Source: Albula goreensis (lineage: Eukaryota > Chordata > Actinopteri > Albuliformes > Albulidae). Taken from it: a stretch of 64,000 nucleotides of DNA. Shown one piece after another: positions 22,364-36,156 of the stretch (within the stretch, counting starts at the first letter, position 1; each line of letters starts with the position of its first letter). Both the position numbers and the translations under genes were made by a program. The notes under the pieces are model-generated. The model was not told the DNA's origin and searched no databases. It saw nothing but the letters and a program-made list of their open reading frames with translations. The stretch lies in assembly GCA_022829145.1 (NCBI GenBank), contig CM040751.1:6203364-6267363 (forward strand), in the 5' to 3' direction.

Positions 22364-25300
22364 AAAGACTTGGCTTGGTGTGTGGATATGAATGCAAATT
22401 CCTTCTGTTATAAGTTCATCTTCCTCCCTGCTTTCACTGTGGAAGATGTACTGCCTTTTTTTCTTTTGTTTTTCAATACACTTTCCACCCACACGTCCTT
22501 TTCAGACATGATTCCTTTGGCAGAATGTCCATTTGTGTATGTACCTGTCCAGGGAAGATAAATCAGGTGAGAACAAAACAGAATCATAAAATGAGGTAAG
22601 TAAAAGCTGACGAGCAGAGCACTGTGAAACTCCTTCAAGGCCTGATTCTCGCTTGAGGACCTGAATTGCTTTTTATGCCCAAAAAATGTGGGACCTCTGC
22701 ATGTCACAGGTATGTGTATTCCGACTTGATATGCAAAGTGAAGTATGTCTGAAGTACAAGTGTAATTACATTAGCTCATCCATATGACTGACTTATTTGT
22801 TTTCCTTTTAAATATATTTAAACTATTTTACCGAAAGAAAATGGTTCATTACCGAGAAGTTTCTCTCTCAATTGAATGAAATAATATACATTTACGTAGC
22901 ATACAATAGCATCCATATTTTTGTACTTTAGAATTTTACTGGACGGAACAAAACAATATACCCTGCTTCAATAATTTAAGAGAATAATTCCTTTGCTTGG
23001 TTTCATTTATCAAGCAAAATAAGCAAAATCAGTTTCTGAAATGTAATTGTTATACATTCTTGTTGTAAAAGTTTCCAGTTTAAAAATATGCATATTTAGT
23101 TTTTAACATCATTAAACTCACACAGAGCAAAAGAAAGGGAACATACAAAAGCGACCTTATATTCAATTAGATTTAGCCTTCGTCTTAGTGGCATGACTCA
23201 GTCCCAAAATCAGACCCTACTCAGGATCACAAACTCAACAGTCAGATCACTTTGGCCATTGCATGTGAGCCGTCGTTGAACTTGGAGCACAAATGAGAAC
23301 CAAAAATTCATACAAATTGTCATGCACAATTAACTCGAGTTAGAACAGACCACAATATCATTTCAAGATGCATTTTTTTGTTGAGACAACATTTTACAGA
23401 ATGGTTGAACCCCCTTTTAAGTGTGATCTGGACACTCAATCACATTCTTAAAATTGTCAACATGCATAGCTGTCTGCTGTGTTTTGAGAGCATCAATATC
23501 TGAAATGATGGATTTTATTTCTTTGTTTGGTTCTGGACCCACCATGCCCACCACAGACTCAGCTAGGCACCATCTGTCTTTTGTTTCTGCATTTGACAAC
23601 GCAATTTATCAAGATAAAACATATGCGAATTACAGTGGAAATGCTGGCGTGCGCATGCTTGGGGATGTGGAACTACAGATTTCCCGAATGAAACTGGCAC
23701 CGGCACAGCGCTTGTGGTGCAGTCCGTGCCCAAGACATGGTCGCCGTCTCCTACGTCTGCCATTCTCTGTCCTTGCAACTTTTCCCAAATTTGCAGCCCC
23801 ATGCAGCATTTGAATTTTCAGAGAGGCTTCAGGCGTGGGTGAACCGTGTAGGTCGTGGACGTGTGGTTGTTGGTGGCCTCTGGTATTTTGGGGTTTGTCA
23901 CCTCAAGGCCGTTGCAAATTCAAATCAAGGACAGGGATCAAATCACAAATATGAGGGGCACCTTCCTCTCATCTGGCAACCTGTAACATATGACCTCATG
24001 TGGCTTGCAGTTGCTCTCTGCAGGTTTTCTCCTCGTAATTTCCATTGTGGAAGATGGCCAAACCAGTCCTCCAAGCCGTGTTGGCCGGAGTGTGGGGATA
24101 ATTCCTGATTCAAAGAGGGTGAAATTCAGCAGGTTTTCAACGCACCGAGAACAGAGTGGGACATTCTCTCTGAGTGCTTTGGGTTGTTTTGTCTATATCA
24201 TTTGTCTGACAGCCCGAGTGGAAAATGGGCCGTTACGCAGATGTGTTGTTGTCGTAACAGTAGGCGACTGTTGCAAAGGCACACTTTCCATTGGCCTGCT
24301 GTGTGCGGAATGGCAAATTGCGTTTCATCCATCTGCCTCGGTTATTTTCAGAGTTAAAAAAACCAAACTCCTGGTCCGTTTTGCGTCTCTCCCTTTACCA
24401 TACTGTCACTATCGTACCAATGTTGATTTAAAGGCACTTTCAGGATCATTATTTCAAATGATCCCATCTGTCAAAATGTTGAATTTTGTCATTTGTTCTT
24501 GTTCATGTTTGGATAATTGAATCTCAAGAGACTTTCCTGTTTAATGACAGAACTCATATCGGTAATGTCTTCCATGACATGAACAATAAATAAAAAATGC
24601 TGAAAAACTGAGTGCAATTGGCCTCTTTGCTGAAAACTTGGTGACAGCAGATCGAGGATATTCTTCAATGTCCCAAAGAGTTTGTTTTTCATATTTCATT
24701 TTAAAATTTGGAGCTTATTACACAGATATAACAGGGACTAATTAAATACAGTAAATCACGTTGTTCAGGTTGAAAGGGTTGAATAACTCAATAAAATGTT
24801 GATTGGGTAGTTTTATGTCTACCCATCACCCCTTGTGTTTTGTTTATGGGTAATTTGTTCCACCCTGGGTAATGTGCCCATGTTAGCTATTGGTGTCCCA
24901 GCCTGCTGTGGGTGCCACAAAGCCTGTACCTGGGGTGACATATGCAAAGCCATGGTCTTGAGTGTGGTGTTTGTGGCTGTTTTGTTGGCTCCATAGAACT
25001 TTGGGTAATGTGAGAATTGCATTGGAATTTATTTAGCTTCATGCAGGGCTTCAGCAATGTTGGAAAATATTCTATTATTCCTCAGAAGTGGTATCACATA
25101 TGTATCGAAAAATGAATGATTTAATATTCTCAAAAAGGACACACCAACGTATGACAAATAACGATTCTATGAAACAACATGGGGCGCCACATAAGAGGAT
25201 AATGCTCCTTGGCAAAACAAAATAATATTAATATTGTAAATAAACATAAGTGTACCAAGGTTTTACCCTGGTGGAAATCAGTCTATTCTAGTTAGGCTCA

Positions 25301-25494
25301 TTTTATTACATTTTTATTAATTTATAATGAGACACAACTATTAATTCATAACGGATGATGGCATTACGTTCTGACTGTTTTGACTTGGCTTATGTTCTCA
25401 TGACATCAACACAGACACAATGTTCAATAAAATATATATTTTTGAAACAACAAAGAACGTTGTAACTCGACTGTTTCTACTTCTCCATGGAAAA
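22364..25494. other. Gene-free stretch with one protein-like minus-strand frame
   Basis: The DNA is mostly AT-rich. A 60-codon minus-strand frame at 23417-23599 has a balanced, protein-like composition (for example PEPNKEIKSIISDIDALKTQ), but I do not recognise it and see no convincing splice context. 23640-24110 is moderately GC-rich with overlapping short frames. 24820-25020 has phrases such as GGCTCCATAGAACTTTGGG that may be part of a dispersed repeat. Confidence 0.4.

Positions 25495-25526
<32 letters not shown>
25495..25526. repeat. (GT)n(GC)n microsatellite
   Basis: A run of about thirteen GT dinucleotides ends in GCGCGC. Alternating purine-pyrimidine DNA of this type can adopt Z-form. 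Confidence 0.95.
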
Positions 25527-25529
<3 letters not shown>

Positions 25530-28500
25530 GGTGTTGGGTACAATGGGCACGTTTCATCTGTATGTGTCAGTATCGTGAACAGCGCTTAATATTCCATATG
25601 ACACCGCTCGCGTAGCGGATCTCTGGCCAATTAAAATTCTTGACACAACATTCACCCCAATGATGACAACAATACACAAATGTACTTAAACGTGTAATAA
25701 AAACAAGGATGGGAACAAATTTGTGCAAAGTGATGAGAGCATCGATGCTGAGAAGAATGTTGCTGTCAAAATAGACATTTTTATTTGCAGTCTGCATAAC
25801 ATTGCTCCACATCAGATGGTTATGAATCGTGTATTCTATAAATCTTACGAGTGAACAAGAAGCATTCCTGACACTCAAATCCCAGCAGCATCCCAGAAGA
25901 TCAAAACGATGAAACTACGTCAACTATAATCCCTTTTTTAAGACATGCATGTGACAATACCTCAAAAGGTAATGGGTATCCGTGGTGTGAGACCACCTTA
26001 CATGAACATAAAAGCAATTCTTTTATGTTCTAGAGTGCGGCATTGTTCAAAATAAAGCTTAATTTCAGGCATTCTGCCAGTTATGTGGAGAATACAGCCA
26101 TGGATATGGTGTGTCAAGAACATCATGTGCCCCTGAAAAAAAATACGACCAACTAAATACATAAATGAGAAAATCTGACCGCTGTAATGCTGGATTTTGA
26201 TCAAAGGCTCTTTGGACATTTCAAAACTTCACTCAGGGCCTTGGAGAAAAACAAAAAGCCACTGTTGTCTGGATTTGGGGTTGACCTTCTAAATGTCACT
26301 TGGAGAGTGTTGTTGTTGAAACGAAGTTAGATGCTAGCTCCAGGGCTATGATCATCAGGCAAGGAATTCTCTCTTTTATTGTGGGTGGGGGTTTGTTGGG
26401 GAGTGGGGGTTTTAAAAAAAAAAATAATAATAATAATAAAAAAAATAGTGTTGATACCAATCAGCCATCACCATACATATATTGAAATCACCCATCAGCT
26501 TGAACCTTTTCACAGACTATCACTGTGTGAGGGTCGCCACACACACACACTAAGCAGTTTTTTTTTTTTTTTTTATGTGAGCTTTGGATACGAATGGAAA
26601 CCAACAAATAAAGTCAGAGTCAAAGTTCTTGAGGTCAGAATGCCCACAGGGTGTGACTCAGCTGACCCTGTGACCTCTGTGTTATTTAATTTGCCGCTTA
26701 CCTGACCGCGGCCGTCTTACTTCCATCCCTGATGGAATGAAAACATGATGTTGCCTAAAATGTCAATGCAGTGCAGTATGTTTATAGCAGTCAAAAAATG
26801 GTGTACTATGTAACTCAATTCACTTCAGTTTCACTCATTTTTAATACGCTGTAGGCTTAATTCATACAATTTTTACTAATTTGATAGTTTTCAAATTCAT
26901 TGCATCTGTCTCATCAACCTTGGATGTTTTCCCTTGTCCCCCCAATTTAGTTTGCCTCTCAAGTCATTGCAGCTGTATTCTGTACAAATATATTGAGCGT
27001 TATCTAAAGTGGAACCTTTCAATTATGTCTCATAATCATGAGTCGTACAATCATACAATTGTAAAACTATACGTAAGTGCACAGTTTAAATTATATAATG
27101 ACATGCAATTTTATAATTAAGTTTATATATCAATATAATTAAAGTTAAAACTACAATGTTAAAAAGATATCAGGTTTATGTTATAACATTATTCTGCAAT
27201 GATCTTAAAATGATGACAAAATGCAATCTGACTGAATCACAGATGGGGGGCCGACACATTTGGTTTGCAAGCCAACCTCTGGCAGCAGGTGTATTCGAGG
27301 AGATGAAATACCAATCATCCTGGAGAAGATTGATAAAACATTGAGAGCAGTGTAACAGAATCATGAAAATTTAATTATTATGTATTGGAGAGGTAAGGTA
27401 TATAAAGTAAAGAACGTTGGTCGACCCTACCTGCGGGGGACCTGTTACAGATTCACCTGAGATGGAATATTCTTTGATCGAATGGCTTTCTGGCAGGGCC
27501 AAGCTAGACGACTCGGTGTGATGTGAACTCTGTCCGTTTCGATTGATTACTAAAAGACTTAAAACCTACCCTGCTGCGCTGGCACTTTGTTTCGAGTGAC
27601 CCTGAAGGGTTTGGGGTTGCGTTAACAAGGTGGTCGCAGGAAGTTATCTAACATCATGCCGACAACGATCAGGGAAGTGTTTCACCACGTGTCTCTGCAA
27701 AAAATTAAAAATCCATCCTTTCAATTCAAGTTGTTTTGATGAGAGATTCAAGAATAAGTCCACAATTGCTGCTTTTGTTGCAGGAAGCAGAATGAAAGAT
27801 TATTATTCTTATGATTGTTGTTAAGATGAAGAGGAAGAAGTAAAATCTTTGGATAAGAATGTGGGCGGCAATAGTTGTCCAGTGAAAGTGATTTGCAGTC
27901 CCTGTCACTCACAGAAATTTCAGAGTAAGCAGATTTTGCTCATTAAAACAGGCAGATAGCCGCAAGTCATTGTCTTGCTGCGCAATCACAATCAGCTCAG
28001 GTGTGCTTGGTCTTTCTCGTACATTGCATTTTTGTCATAGTCTGTCACTGTGGCATTATCTTACCTGACATAATGCAGGTCTCACTTGTTTCTGGATGTA
28101 GACACCACTCCGGGCTGTAATCCTGGCCTCATTCCAGTTGGTACATCTTATTTTTTTTTTCCTGTGAACATCTGAATCTGAACAAATTTTCAAGCACAAG
28201 TTTTTCGAGGAACACAGGAAATGTCATGCTGTTTCGAACGGAGAGGGACGGTTAACGTGCGGCCTCGACACAGTGTTCCCAGTTCACTAGCCTCACTTTC
28301 AATACCACACACATCAGCAGCTGCAGTCTTTTTTTCCCTTCATTATTGTATTTTTGGAAATGAAAGTAATGATGAAATAACAAAAAACCTTCATGTCTTT
28401 ATAATTTGATTGAATTTGGGTTGAGGAATTATGTATTTTGTATGTATTGGAGGTATTCACACTGGGATACGAATACTGCTTAATGTTATGACAATTGCTT

Positions 28501-29829
28501 CTGGTAGATGATTGATTTATATTTTGCTATTTAAATTGGAACATTTCAAATCATTTTACTTTTAAAATCTCCAGATTAGCAAACCAATCTGTTTGGCCCA
28601 GATTTAATCAAAGTTGTCTTGCCATCTCAAAAAACCGACGATTCAGAAACGCTCACAGCGCCCCATCACATAAACACATCCCTCTTCCTTTTGATGTAGC
28701 CTCGATTAAGTCATTCATTTGAAGGAAAAGGAAAACAAAAACTGGCCGAGTTTCGTCCTCTCTTCGCAGGATATCCGTTCATAAGCAAAGGGGAAAATAC
28801 TGCATTTTTAAAATATTATTTAAATTTAACAACATTTTAGAAATCTTGTTCAAAAAGCAACCTCTAACGTCCCTCTGACAAATCTGTTGATTGGCTGAGG
28901 ATGGGAAGGATGGACCTATCGGGTCAACAATGGGCCAGTAAAATGGGACTCACCTTCACATCAGCCTTGATGTCATTTCTCACAAATCTTTTCACACATC
29001 AGTATTTCTGCTCTCTGGGTGAATACAGTAATATATATTTTTCACAGCATCTAGGAGCTTGGTTCACATTTATAAGAACAGATTTGGTGTTTGGCAAATG
29101 AAAAAAGAACACTAAATAGACTCTTTGAAATGTAGGTTGCTCATTCCCATCTAACAAAGTTCCCATCAGGACACACAAAAACCAGGCCATGTCCAAGAAA
29201 ACCCCTTCCCCACATCCATTTCAGAGAAATCCCAGATGTGAGACAAACCTTCGCTGGCCAAGAACCCCACACAGCGGTGAGAGCCCACAAAGCTGCACAA
29301 ACTTAACTTCTGGGTGAGCTTTTTTGAGTCATTTAGCAGGACTATTTGTTCAGTTAAATACGGAATGGCTGAGAGTCTCGGTCGTGGCACTGGCAGCAAA
29401 ATCTCACTGTGCTAAATGATCTCCTAATGGGTGAGCTGTGCCAATTACATGCTCAGCTGGTTTCAGTAACATCGTCAAGTCTGAGTATTGATGTGTCAGA
29501 GGACTTCAATAGAAACTTCAGGTATGAAGCTATGCTGAGAGTTAAACAGCCAGCGTATGTGTAAGAAAGGTTTATTTTACTGAAATTCCTTTGAAAGGTG
29601 GAAATGAAACAAAAATGAAAGCCTTTTTTACGTTGTCAAATCCATAAGACATCACGGATGTCAGTCGTTAACATCATTTCTGTCAGGTTGCAGTTCTAAA
29701 AAGACCCACACAGTCGCCTCCGAAGCCCAGACAAGAATTAATAAACAATGTATTGTGGCGACATGTTTTATGTGAGATGGGAAATATTTTCTCTGCAGAT
29801 GGTTTGTTACGAATAAACTCGCATCTCCC
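25527..29829. other. Gene-free AT-rich stretch
   Basis: It holds a G-tract cluster at 26383-26409 followed by an A/AAT-rich run (about 26416-26448), and a poly(T) at about 26558-26575. Short frames at 25567-25878, 26379-26705 and 28901-29101 carry no domain. No transposon ends were recognised. Confidence 0.5.
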
Positions 29830-30060
29830 ATCAGCGTAATAGTTTTGTCGTGGATAATCTCTTTGCTTTCTGTCAGGTTTCTGGCTCACCAGCGAGGTTG
29901 TGGATTATGCACAGTTCAGCGGGCTCAAAGTGGGGTTCGGGCTTTGTTGGGCGCCAGGCTGCGATCGCTCGAGGAAAAATGAGGTTGCCCCTACCGAGCA
30001 TTGAGAATTGGTCTCTCCGCTGCTTAATTCCGCTTCCACAACGCTCGAGTCGATGTACAA
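29830..30060. promoter_or_regulatory. CpG-rich, mixed-composition block (candidate regulatory)
   Basis: CpGs cluster here: GGGCGCCAGGCTGCGATCGC and ACGCTCGAGTCGATG in DNA whose flanks are CpG-poor. Upstream, GAATTAATAAACAATG (29735-29750) offers homeodomain- and FOX/SOX-like cores. The composition fits a conserved non-coding element but no conservation can be shown here. Confidence 0.3.
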
Positions 30061-30739
30061 TCCATATTAAGTGCGGGTAGGCTGCTGTTCAGGTGTCTCG
30101 GTGCGTTTTCCAGCTCCTCACTGACCTTATGTTCAATGAAGCATGTTGTTGCACATGTATTTATTGTTTTTTTGAACATACTTTATTTTCCCTGGAAACA
30201 TTCCCACACCCTGCGTAACGTTATGGCCTGTCACGACTAGCCTGCTGGCACGGGCAAAGTGAGGATGAGGTACCAGAACCACAGTACGCATCCTCTCATC
30301 GACGTCAATAGCATTTGGCATACCCTCCATCAACTGCAGCGTATTATGCATTGTATGTATTCTTATTTTGTTACCTTATCTAGATATGATTGTGTATTGA
30401 GGTTTCATGTGTGTGACTGTGATTATTCTGTGAACAAACAAAAATATGAAGCAGAGTAAATAAAATGGGTCTCCTAAAAGGGTTTTCCAGCCTCACAGAG
30501 TGATTTTTTTTGTATTATGGATAGAAAACGCAGCTAAGAGAGAATATATTTTTATCTTCTTTACTCAATTAATTCCTGTCTTTGTAGATAGTGATTTTTG
30601 GTTTTTGATGTTGTGTTTTTGGAGCATATCCAAACCAAAAATATGTAAATAACTGAACTGTCGTAGGTTTATCACGACCAAATCATGGGTTAACAGCCAT
30701 GTATCCCATCATTCCTCTGTACAGTTCTCACTGCTGAGT
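30061..30739. other. Gene-free AT-rich stretch
   Basis: No exon or repeat is recognised. Short frames on both strands at 30133-30459 overlap each other and show no family features. Confidence 0.5.
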
Positions 30740-31090
30740 GCACGTGGGAGCCCCTTTGCGCCCGCCCGTCCTTGAGCGAAACTCTCCAATGTTCGCCCTG
30801 CCGCAGCGACGGGGGCTGAAGATGACCCCGCTCCGTTTGAGAGAACACTCCATCCAACAGCCGCTATTCACGGAAAGATGAGAGGAGGGCCGTCGTCCTT
30901 GTAAGACAATGGATGGGGACACTTGTTTCGAGTGAGATGGCATAATAAAATAAAATGGGGGGGAAAAATATTGAAAATGGGACAATGGAAATAAATAGAA
31001 CACCTTGACACGTCACAACACTCTCTCCTCGGTCCTCCTGTGGATTAAACCGTCTCCGTTTTAGGACAGCTAAAAGCGAGTCCCGGAAAT
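30740..31090. promoter_or_regulatory. GC/CpG-rich block with E-box (candidate regulatory)
   Basis: The block begins with CACGTGGGAG, a canonical CACGTG E-box, and continues with TTTGCGCCCGCCCG and TGCCGCAGCGACGGGGGC. A second CpG group near 31000-31090 includes GACACGTCAC and AGCGAGTCCCGG. Minus-strand frames here have no domain. The role is inferred from composition only. Confidence 0.32.
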
Positions 31091-34000
31091 GACCCACATA
31101 AAACCACTATCTGACCTTTGCTATGGAGAGCTAAATGGTTGCTGCACAGACTAGTTTTTGAAAAAAAAGATGCTTCAAAATGACAGAGAACATACTTGTA
31201 TCATCTGCGCGGACTTGAAGCAACTTATAACAGGAACTGTAACTTACAGGTGACTTTATTTCAGGTTTGGCAGTGTTGGAATGGTGACCTAATGTTGAAT
31301 GGGTCAGTGTTCGCTGAGGAGTTGGGGGGGGAAAAAAGGAACTACAAAAATCAGTCCAGCCAATTTTGAATGTCCCACATACATGTTTTGTCAAAGTTTA
31401 CACTTCATGTTGTGATTCTGTGCCAACCAATATCAACTTAAAATCAACTTCCTCTTTGAGCTATTTCATTTTCAGACATGATAAGCACTGGGAGGAGAGA
31501 AAGTGGCAGGTCAACACGCTTACATTGCCCGTAGTGACCCCATTTCAGCTTCATCCGTCGCATTCCTGAGCTTCAATTTTGTTGTCCAGATAGAAACATT
31601 TTTATGTCGCCGGAAACCAGATCAATCTAATGACAATTCGTATGGGGCCGCCTCTTGCCCTCGATCCAGTGTTCCTCTCATGCAATTTTCAGATTACGAC
31701 ACATGACTGTTGGGGCAAATCCTCTCAAGGTGGGCTCAACCTTTTCATTGCCTCCGCTGTACATTCATGTGCACCTTTATTGGGTCACCGTTTCACTTCC
31801 CCTGGGGTGGAATCTTTATAAGCGCTGGGGTGCTTTCCCTTCGTCAGGGCGTAAGGTGTTAGAGGAGACTGGGAGCTTACCACCAGACAGAGTGTAAATG
31901 GTATTGAATGATCTCATGGGTTTCCTCTAGCTTGTGTCTTTTCGAGTCAGTTAGCCAGGTTTTTTTTTTTTTTTTTTAAACATTCGTAGAGGTCGATTTT
32001 CTAAGAACCCAAATAACTGGTGATATTTTGCTTGCGCGTCCAAAGTAAAGGATTGTTTTTCTGTGTGCGGGCGATCAACGAAATGCCATTATGTAAATGA
32101 CTCCATCTGCAAACAGCCACATTCAATTGAGGGATTTTGAGAGTTTGGAAGGGATCTGGACGATTGTTTACTGATTACTGTTGCAAAGGATGTGCGCCTG
32201 GAGTAAAAGCTTTCTTGTATCCCATTAGGCAACCGTTATTCAGCGGAAATATTGAAATTTTCATGAACTTTCTCATGTTGGCCCGCATTGGCTGCTGTTG
32301 TATTTTCAAAAAACTCTGAGAAAGGCATTTCATTGATATTAAGATACTGTCTCAATAACGGTGGTGGCTGTTTCAATGCATGTCATTCTGAGCTTGGTGG
32401 TAATTGCTAGATGACAAGTGTATGTTTATTCCTGCTTTTGATTCTTACAAAATTGTACATGCTTTAACCTTTCCCAAAGTTACTCTTGATCGTATGGTTG
32501 TACAGTACACTAGAATAGCCTCCCTCCACAATGTCTTGATCTAATCTAGGGAAACCCAGATTGAACAACGTATGTATCAGTAAGTGTAGTCCCCTTAACA
32601 CACTATTTATGAAAGTTCACCCTTTTTTTACGCCTGTTATCACTCATGAGAATCTTTCGTATGTCGACCCTTAAATGTGCAACATCTTGCCTTCACAAGG
32701 AAAACATTAATTTGCTTTGAAATAAGGTGAATATATACTCTGTTTGTTGTACTGTTTCCTCGCTCAATTTTTCAATGACAAAAGTTCTCCACGTCAGTGA
32801 CAATTTGTTCTGTTTAATATATCTTAAATATTTTGCCACAGGGTAACTTTAGAGATGATTTAATAGGTGGGTCCTTTTAGTTTGAAATGAATAATAACAG
32901 AAATGATTGTGTCTGTAAATGTCTTTGTCATGGAAATGTATTACCTCGAAAGAAAAAATAACTTACCAGAGCATATTTGCTGTTAATTGTGTGAAATTAT
33001 ACCCCACATTATTATGCCTCAAATTAAAATGTTTGTTTTTACTCATTTGGCATTTATGAGGCACATTAAAACTCAAGTCTATATTTGTGGGAGAAATGTT
33101 TACTTATCTGAAAAGGAGGAAGGAAACACTCCTTATTTGAATTCGGAAACTGACTCACCCAACATATAATAGAAATAGTCTTACCTGCTTACGTGAACTT
33201 CAGTTTTTCTTGAGATTCTGCTGGGTTTGTAGGTGTCTTGATTGAATCTGTGATGGATGAATAAGTTTTGGTATCCTTGTTAGTGACACTCAAGTTGGGA
33301 CCACTGCTCCTCTTTACAAATGCGGTTTAGGTTTGCCACATTAACCAGTTCAGCGGTTTTTGCGCTCAATGCACCCCCCATTCAGAGGCGAACAAACAGG
33401 TAGGTATCCGAATGGGCGGACTATTTGCTCTCTTTGGAACTCTATTAGTTGCCCCCTGCTGCTGATCAAAGAGCTGATTATCAGACCTTGTTCATTTCTG
33501 TTGGGATTATGCTAATTGGCATTTGCCTTCATCGCCTCTGACTCACCTTTGTAATTGTGATTTGGTTGCTTCAAAGTTAGTCTCTCTGCATGGCGTCTGT
33601 TATTTTGTCCACCCCCTGCGCATGCATATGACTCAGAAGCAGTCGTCCACTCACTAGCTGTACAGAAAGACCTTTGATAGAACAGAACGTACACTCAAAT
33701 TGTTTGGTTGCATTTACTCCATGTTAAAGTGCCTATCGAACATTTACTTCAAAGGGAGGGAAAAGAGGGGGAGTGTCCCTCTCTCTCGTCCTCTTGTTTG
33801 TACCTCTGCTCCGGCTCTCAGTGGGCCATTGGCTATTATTAAATCCAGAAGGGGGAAAAAAAAAAAAAAACTCAAAACCAACAGTGTAACAGAGCTGTGT
33901 CACGGAACTCAGTGTACAGGCGAGTCCAGAAAGAACAAATACAGTGTTGAGACAACCAACGAGATACAAGTTTGATTGTGCCCCTCAGTACCTTGGGACC

Positions 34001-35089
34001 TGTATAAAAGTTTATGTTAAACCTTTTTGACCACACAAGCTCCATTTCATGACTCAGATTTCCAGAGACTGTAATATGACACAGTTGGCTCAATGGAGCC
34101 ATACTTGTTTATCAGAAGACCATCGCTACACTGCCAAACACTAATCTTATTTGTGCCCATCTTTTGCACACTGTAATCATATTATAAAGTTAAATGCAGA
34201 CAATAATTCTTGTTTCGTGGCTTTAAGATTAAATTTCCTACCTGGCAATTCTCTGCCAAGCTTATTTTTCTTAATTCAACATAATTTGTTTCACAGAAAT
34301 GCTTCTCAAGTCACAGTAGAGCTTTCACTTGTTGGTATTGTTGAAAACATACGGGGACAGATGGTGAGAGAGCTAAAATTCCACGACCTTGAAGTATGCA
34401 ACGGCATTTTGGAATTGCAGCAAGCTGGAGTAAACGATGTTGTCATAGGCAGTTAGCTTAAATGTGTGCATGTTTGATGTCTAGACTTCATTCTGTCACC
34501 TCCTTGATTGAGCAGATTGAAAAGGCGGTGCTGTGTCACGTTCTCCGAAAGTGGAGTTGTGGTATAGCACATAAAGTATGTTGCGTTCCATGAATTGAGC
34601 ATTAAAAGCTGCGGATTTAACAAATAATATGCATTTCACTTTTTCATGACTCTTGCAATGTTAGCTCCTGAAACAGTTGGCATGGGAAGAGAACAAAATG
34701 GCACAGTTCCAGAATGTTCCTTAGGGAAAATCCTGTTCATGTAGATGTATGAACAGAAAATCAATGGATGCGTCCATAATGAACCAATAAAACAGGAAAA
34801 TAAATATTTCCTTTCTGTGGGTTAAAAGATTACAGGATTCATTTCAGAATAATAAACTGCAGGTAAACGCTGAATGTGCTAAAAATGTATTATACAAATG
34901 AGTCCTTTTCTAGGTACAATGCACATCCTAATTAAATTTGTCCCAGATAAAATAACACTTCTGAGAACGCACGGACCTTAGTTCTTTTTAAAAATGTTGC
35001 ATGAGGGATATATTGCTCTCTTGTTCTACTTAGTTTATTATGCACCATCAGGTGTCAGCCGAATATATGAATCGATCACAGCACAGCCA
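31091..35089. other. Gene-free stretch
   Basis: A poly(T) lies at 31961-31977 and a poly(A) near 33856-33870. 33350-33620 is slightly GC-richer with CAATGCACCCCCCATTC. No frame longer than about 100 codons occurs, and those at 33700, 34151 and 31131 are unrecognisable. Confidence 0.5.
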
Positions 35090-35280
35090 CCCTGACACAA
35101 TCGCTGCCCCCCCACTAGTTTTCAACTAGCCTATATACTACAACAGCATCGCAGAATTCCTGAAATTTAGTTACGGTAATTTTACGGAATTTTAGTTTTG
35201 GTTTTGGTGTGCCACCCTGAGATTTTCAGTGGCCCCCATCTGGCCACCCCTATGAAACTTTCTGGAGGGGCCACTGTATA
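35090..35280. repeat. Probable dispersed-repeat fragment
   Basis: The phrases TTTTGGTGTGCCACCCTGAG, CAGTGGCCCCCATCTGGCC and TCTGGAGGGGCCACTG are of a kind I associate with dispersed repeats in fish genomes, and they differ in composition from the flanks. The family and the ends are not determined. Confidence 0.35.
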
Positions 35281-36138
35281 AACATGCATTTGCTTGTCTT
35301 TTACACACCTTGATGTGGGAATACATTGATGTGGAGGACACATACCTAATAACTCATTTGAACTTGCTATCTAACATGGCTGAGTGATACCCACAATTAA
35401 GCAATGATTGAGTAAGTCTCACAGCTTGCGGAGTAGCTTATTCCCGTTCCACTGTTCGAACACATGGGTGCACACAGCCTGTTTCGGGTAGTGATTCTTC
35501 AAAATGCAGGCTCATCTACTCCATGGCGATGCTGGGGTACTTGAAAGGGCAACAGGCAACATTCGGCACATTACGGAATGGTTTGTTAATAAATCAGAAT
35601 TGTCTCTCAAGTTCACTCCAAAGCTGTAATATGTTCGGGGTGAAAATAAGTGGGTTGCAGTATGACATTTTTTGGGGGAGAGAGAGAGAGTGCACAGAAA
35701 TAAACAATTTTTTTATGAGGAAAAAAAGTCAGACAAACACTCTTACTGAGTTCAAGAACATTATTCAGGCATCCTTAGTCAGACTCTTTCAAAATCATCC
35801 AAATAACAGATTGCAGACAAAAAGCATATTTTTAAAAAAATAAAAACTGTAGAATGTGACAGGGTACACCACAGGTAGGAGTTTTGTTATGCCAGTTTTT
35901 TTTTTACTTCTTTCCACAAAAGCAGGCTTTGAACATTAGAATTCCTCAGCAAGTCGTACTTATTATTTCCATATTTGAAAAATATATCTCCCAGCTGAAT
36001 GGAGATTGATCAATCTTCCATACTGGTAGGCAGCGGAATAAACATCGGAACACAGCCTGTAGGCAAGATTAGTCGGAGTCCTCACTGTGTTAACACAACA
36101 ACAGAAAACTGGTATGTACGCTTCGGAAACAGGACCCT
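35281..36138. other. Gene-free stretch
   Basis: It holds a GA-rich run (GGGAGAGAGAGAGAG near 35675) inside a 106-codon frame at 35523-35843 that has no domain and ends in an A-rich run. Nothing else is notable. Confidence 0.45.
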
Positions 36139-36156
36139 ACACACACACACACACAC
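36139..36156. repeat. (AC)n microsatellite
   Basis: Nine AC dinucleotides in an otherwise mixed sequence. Confidence 0.9.
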
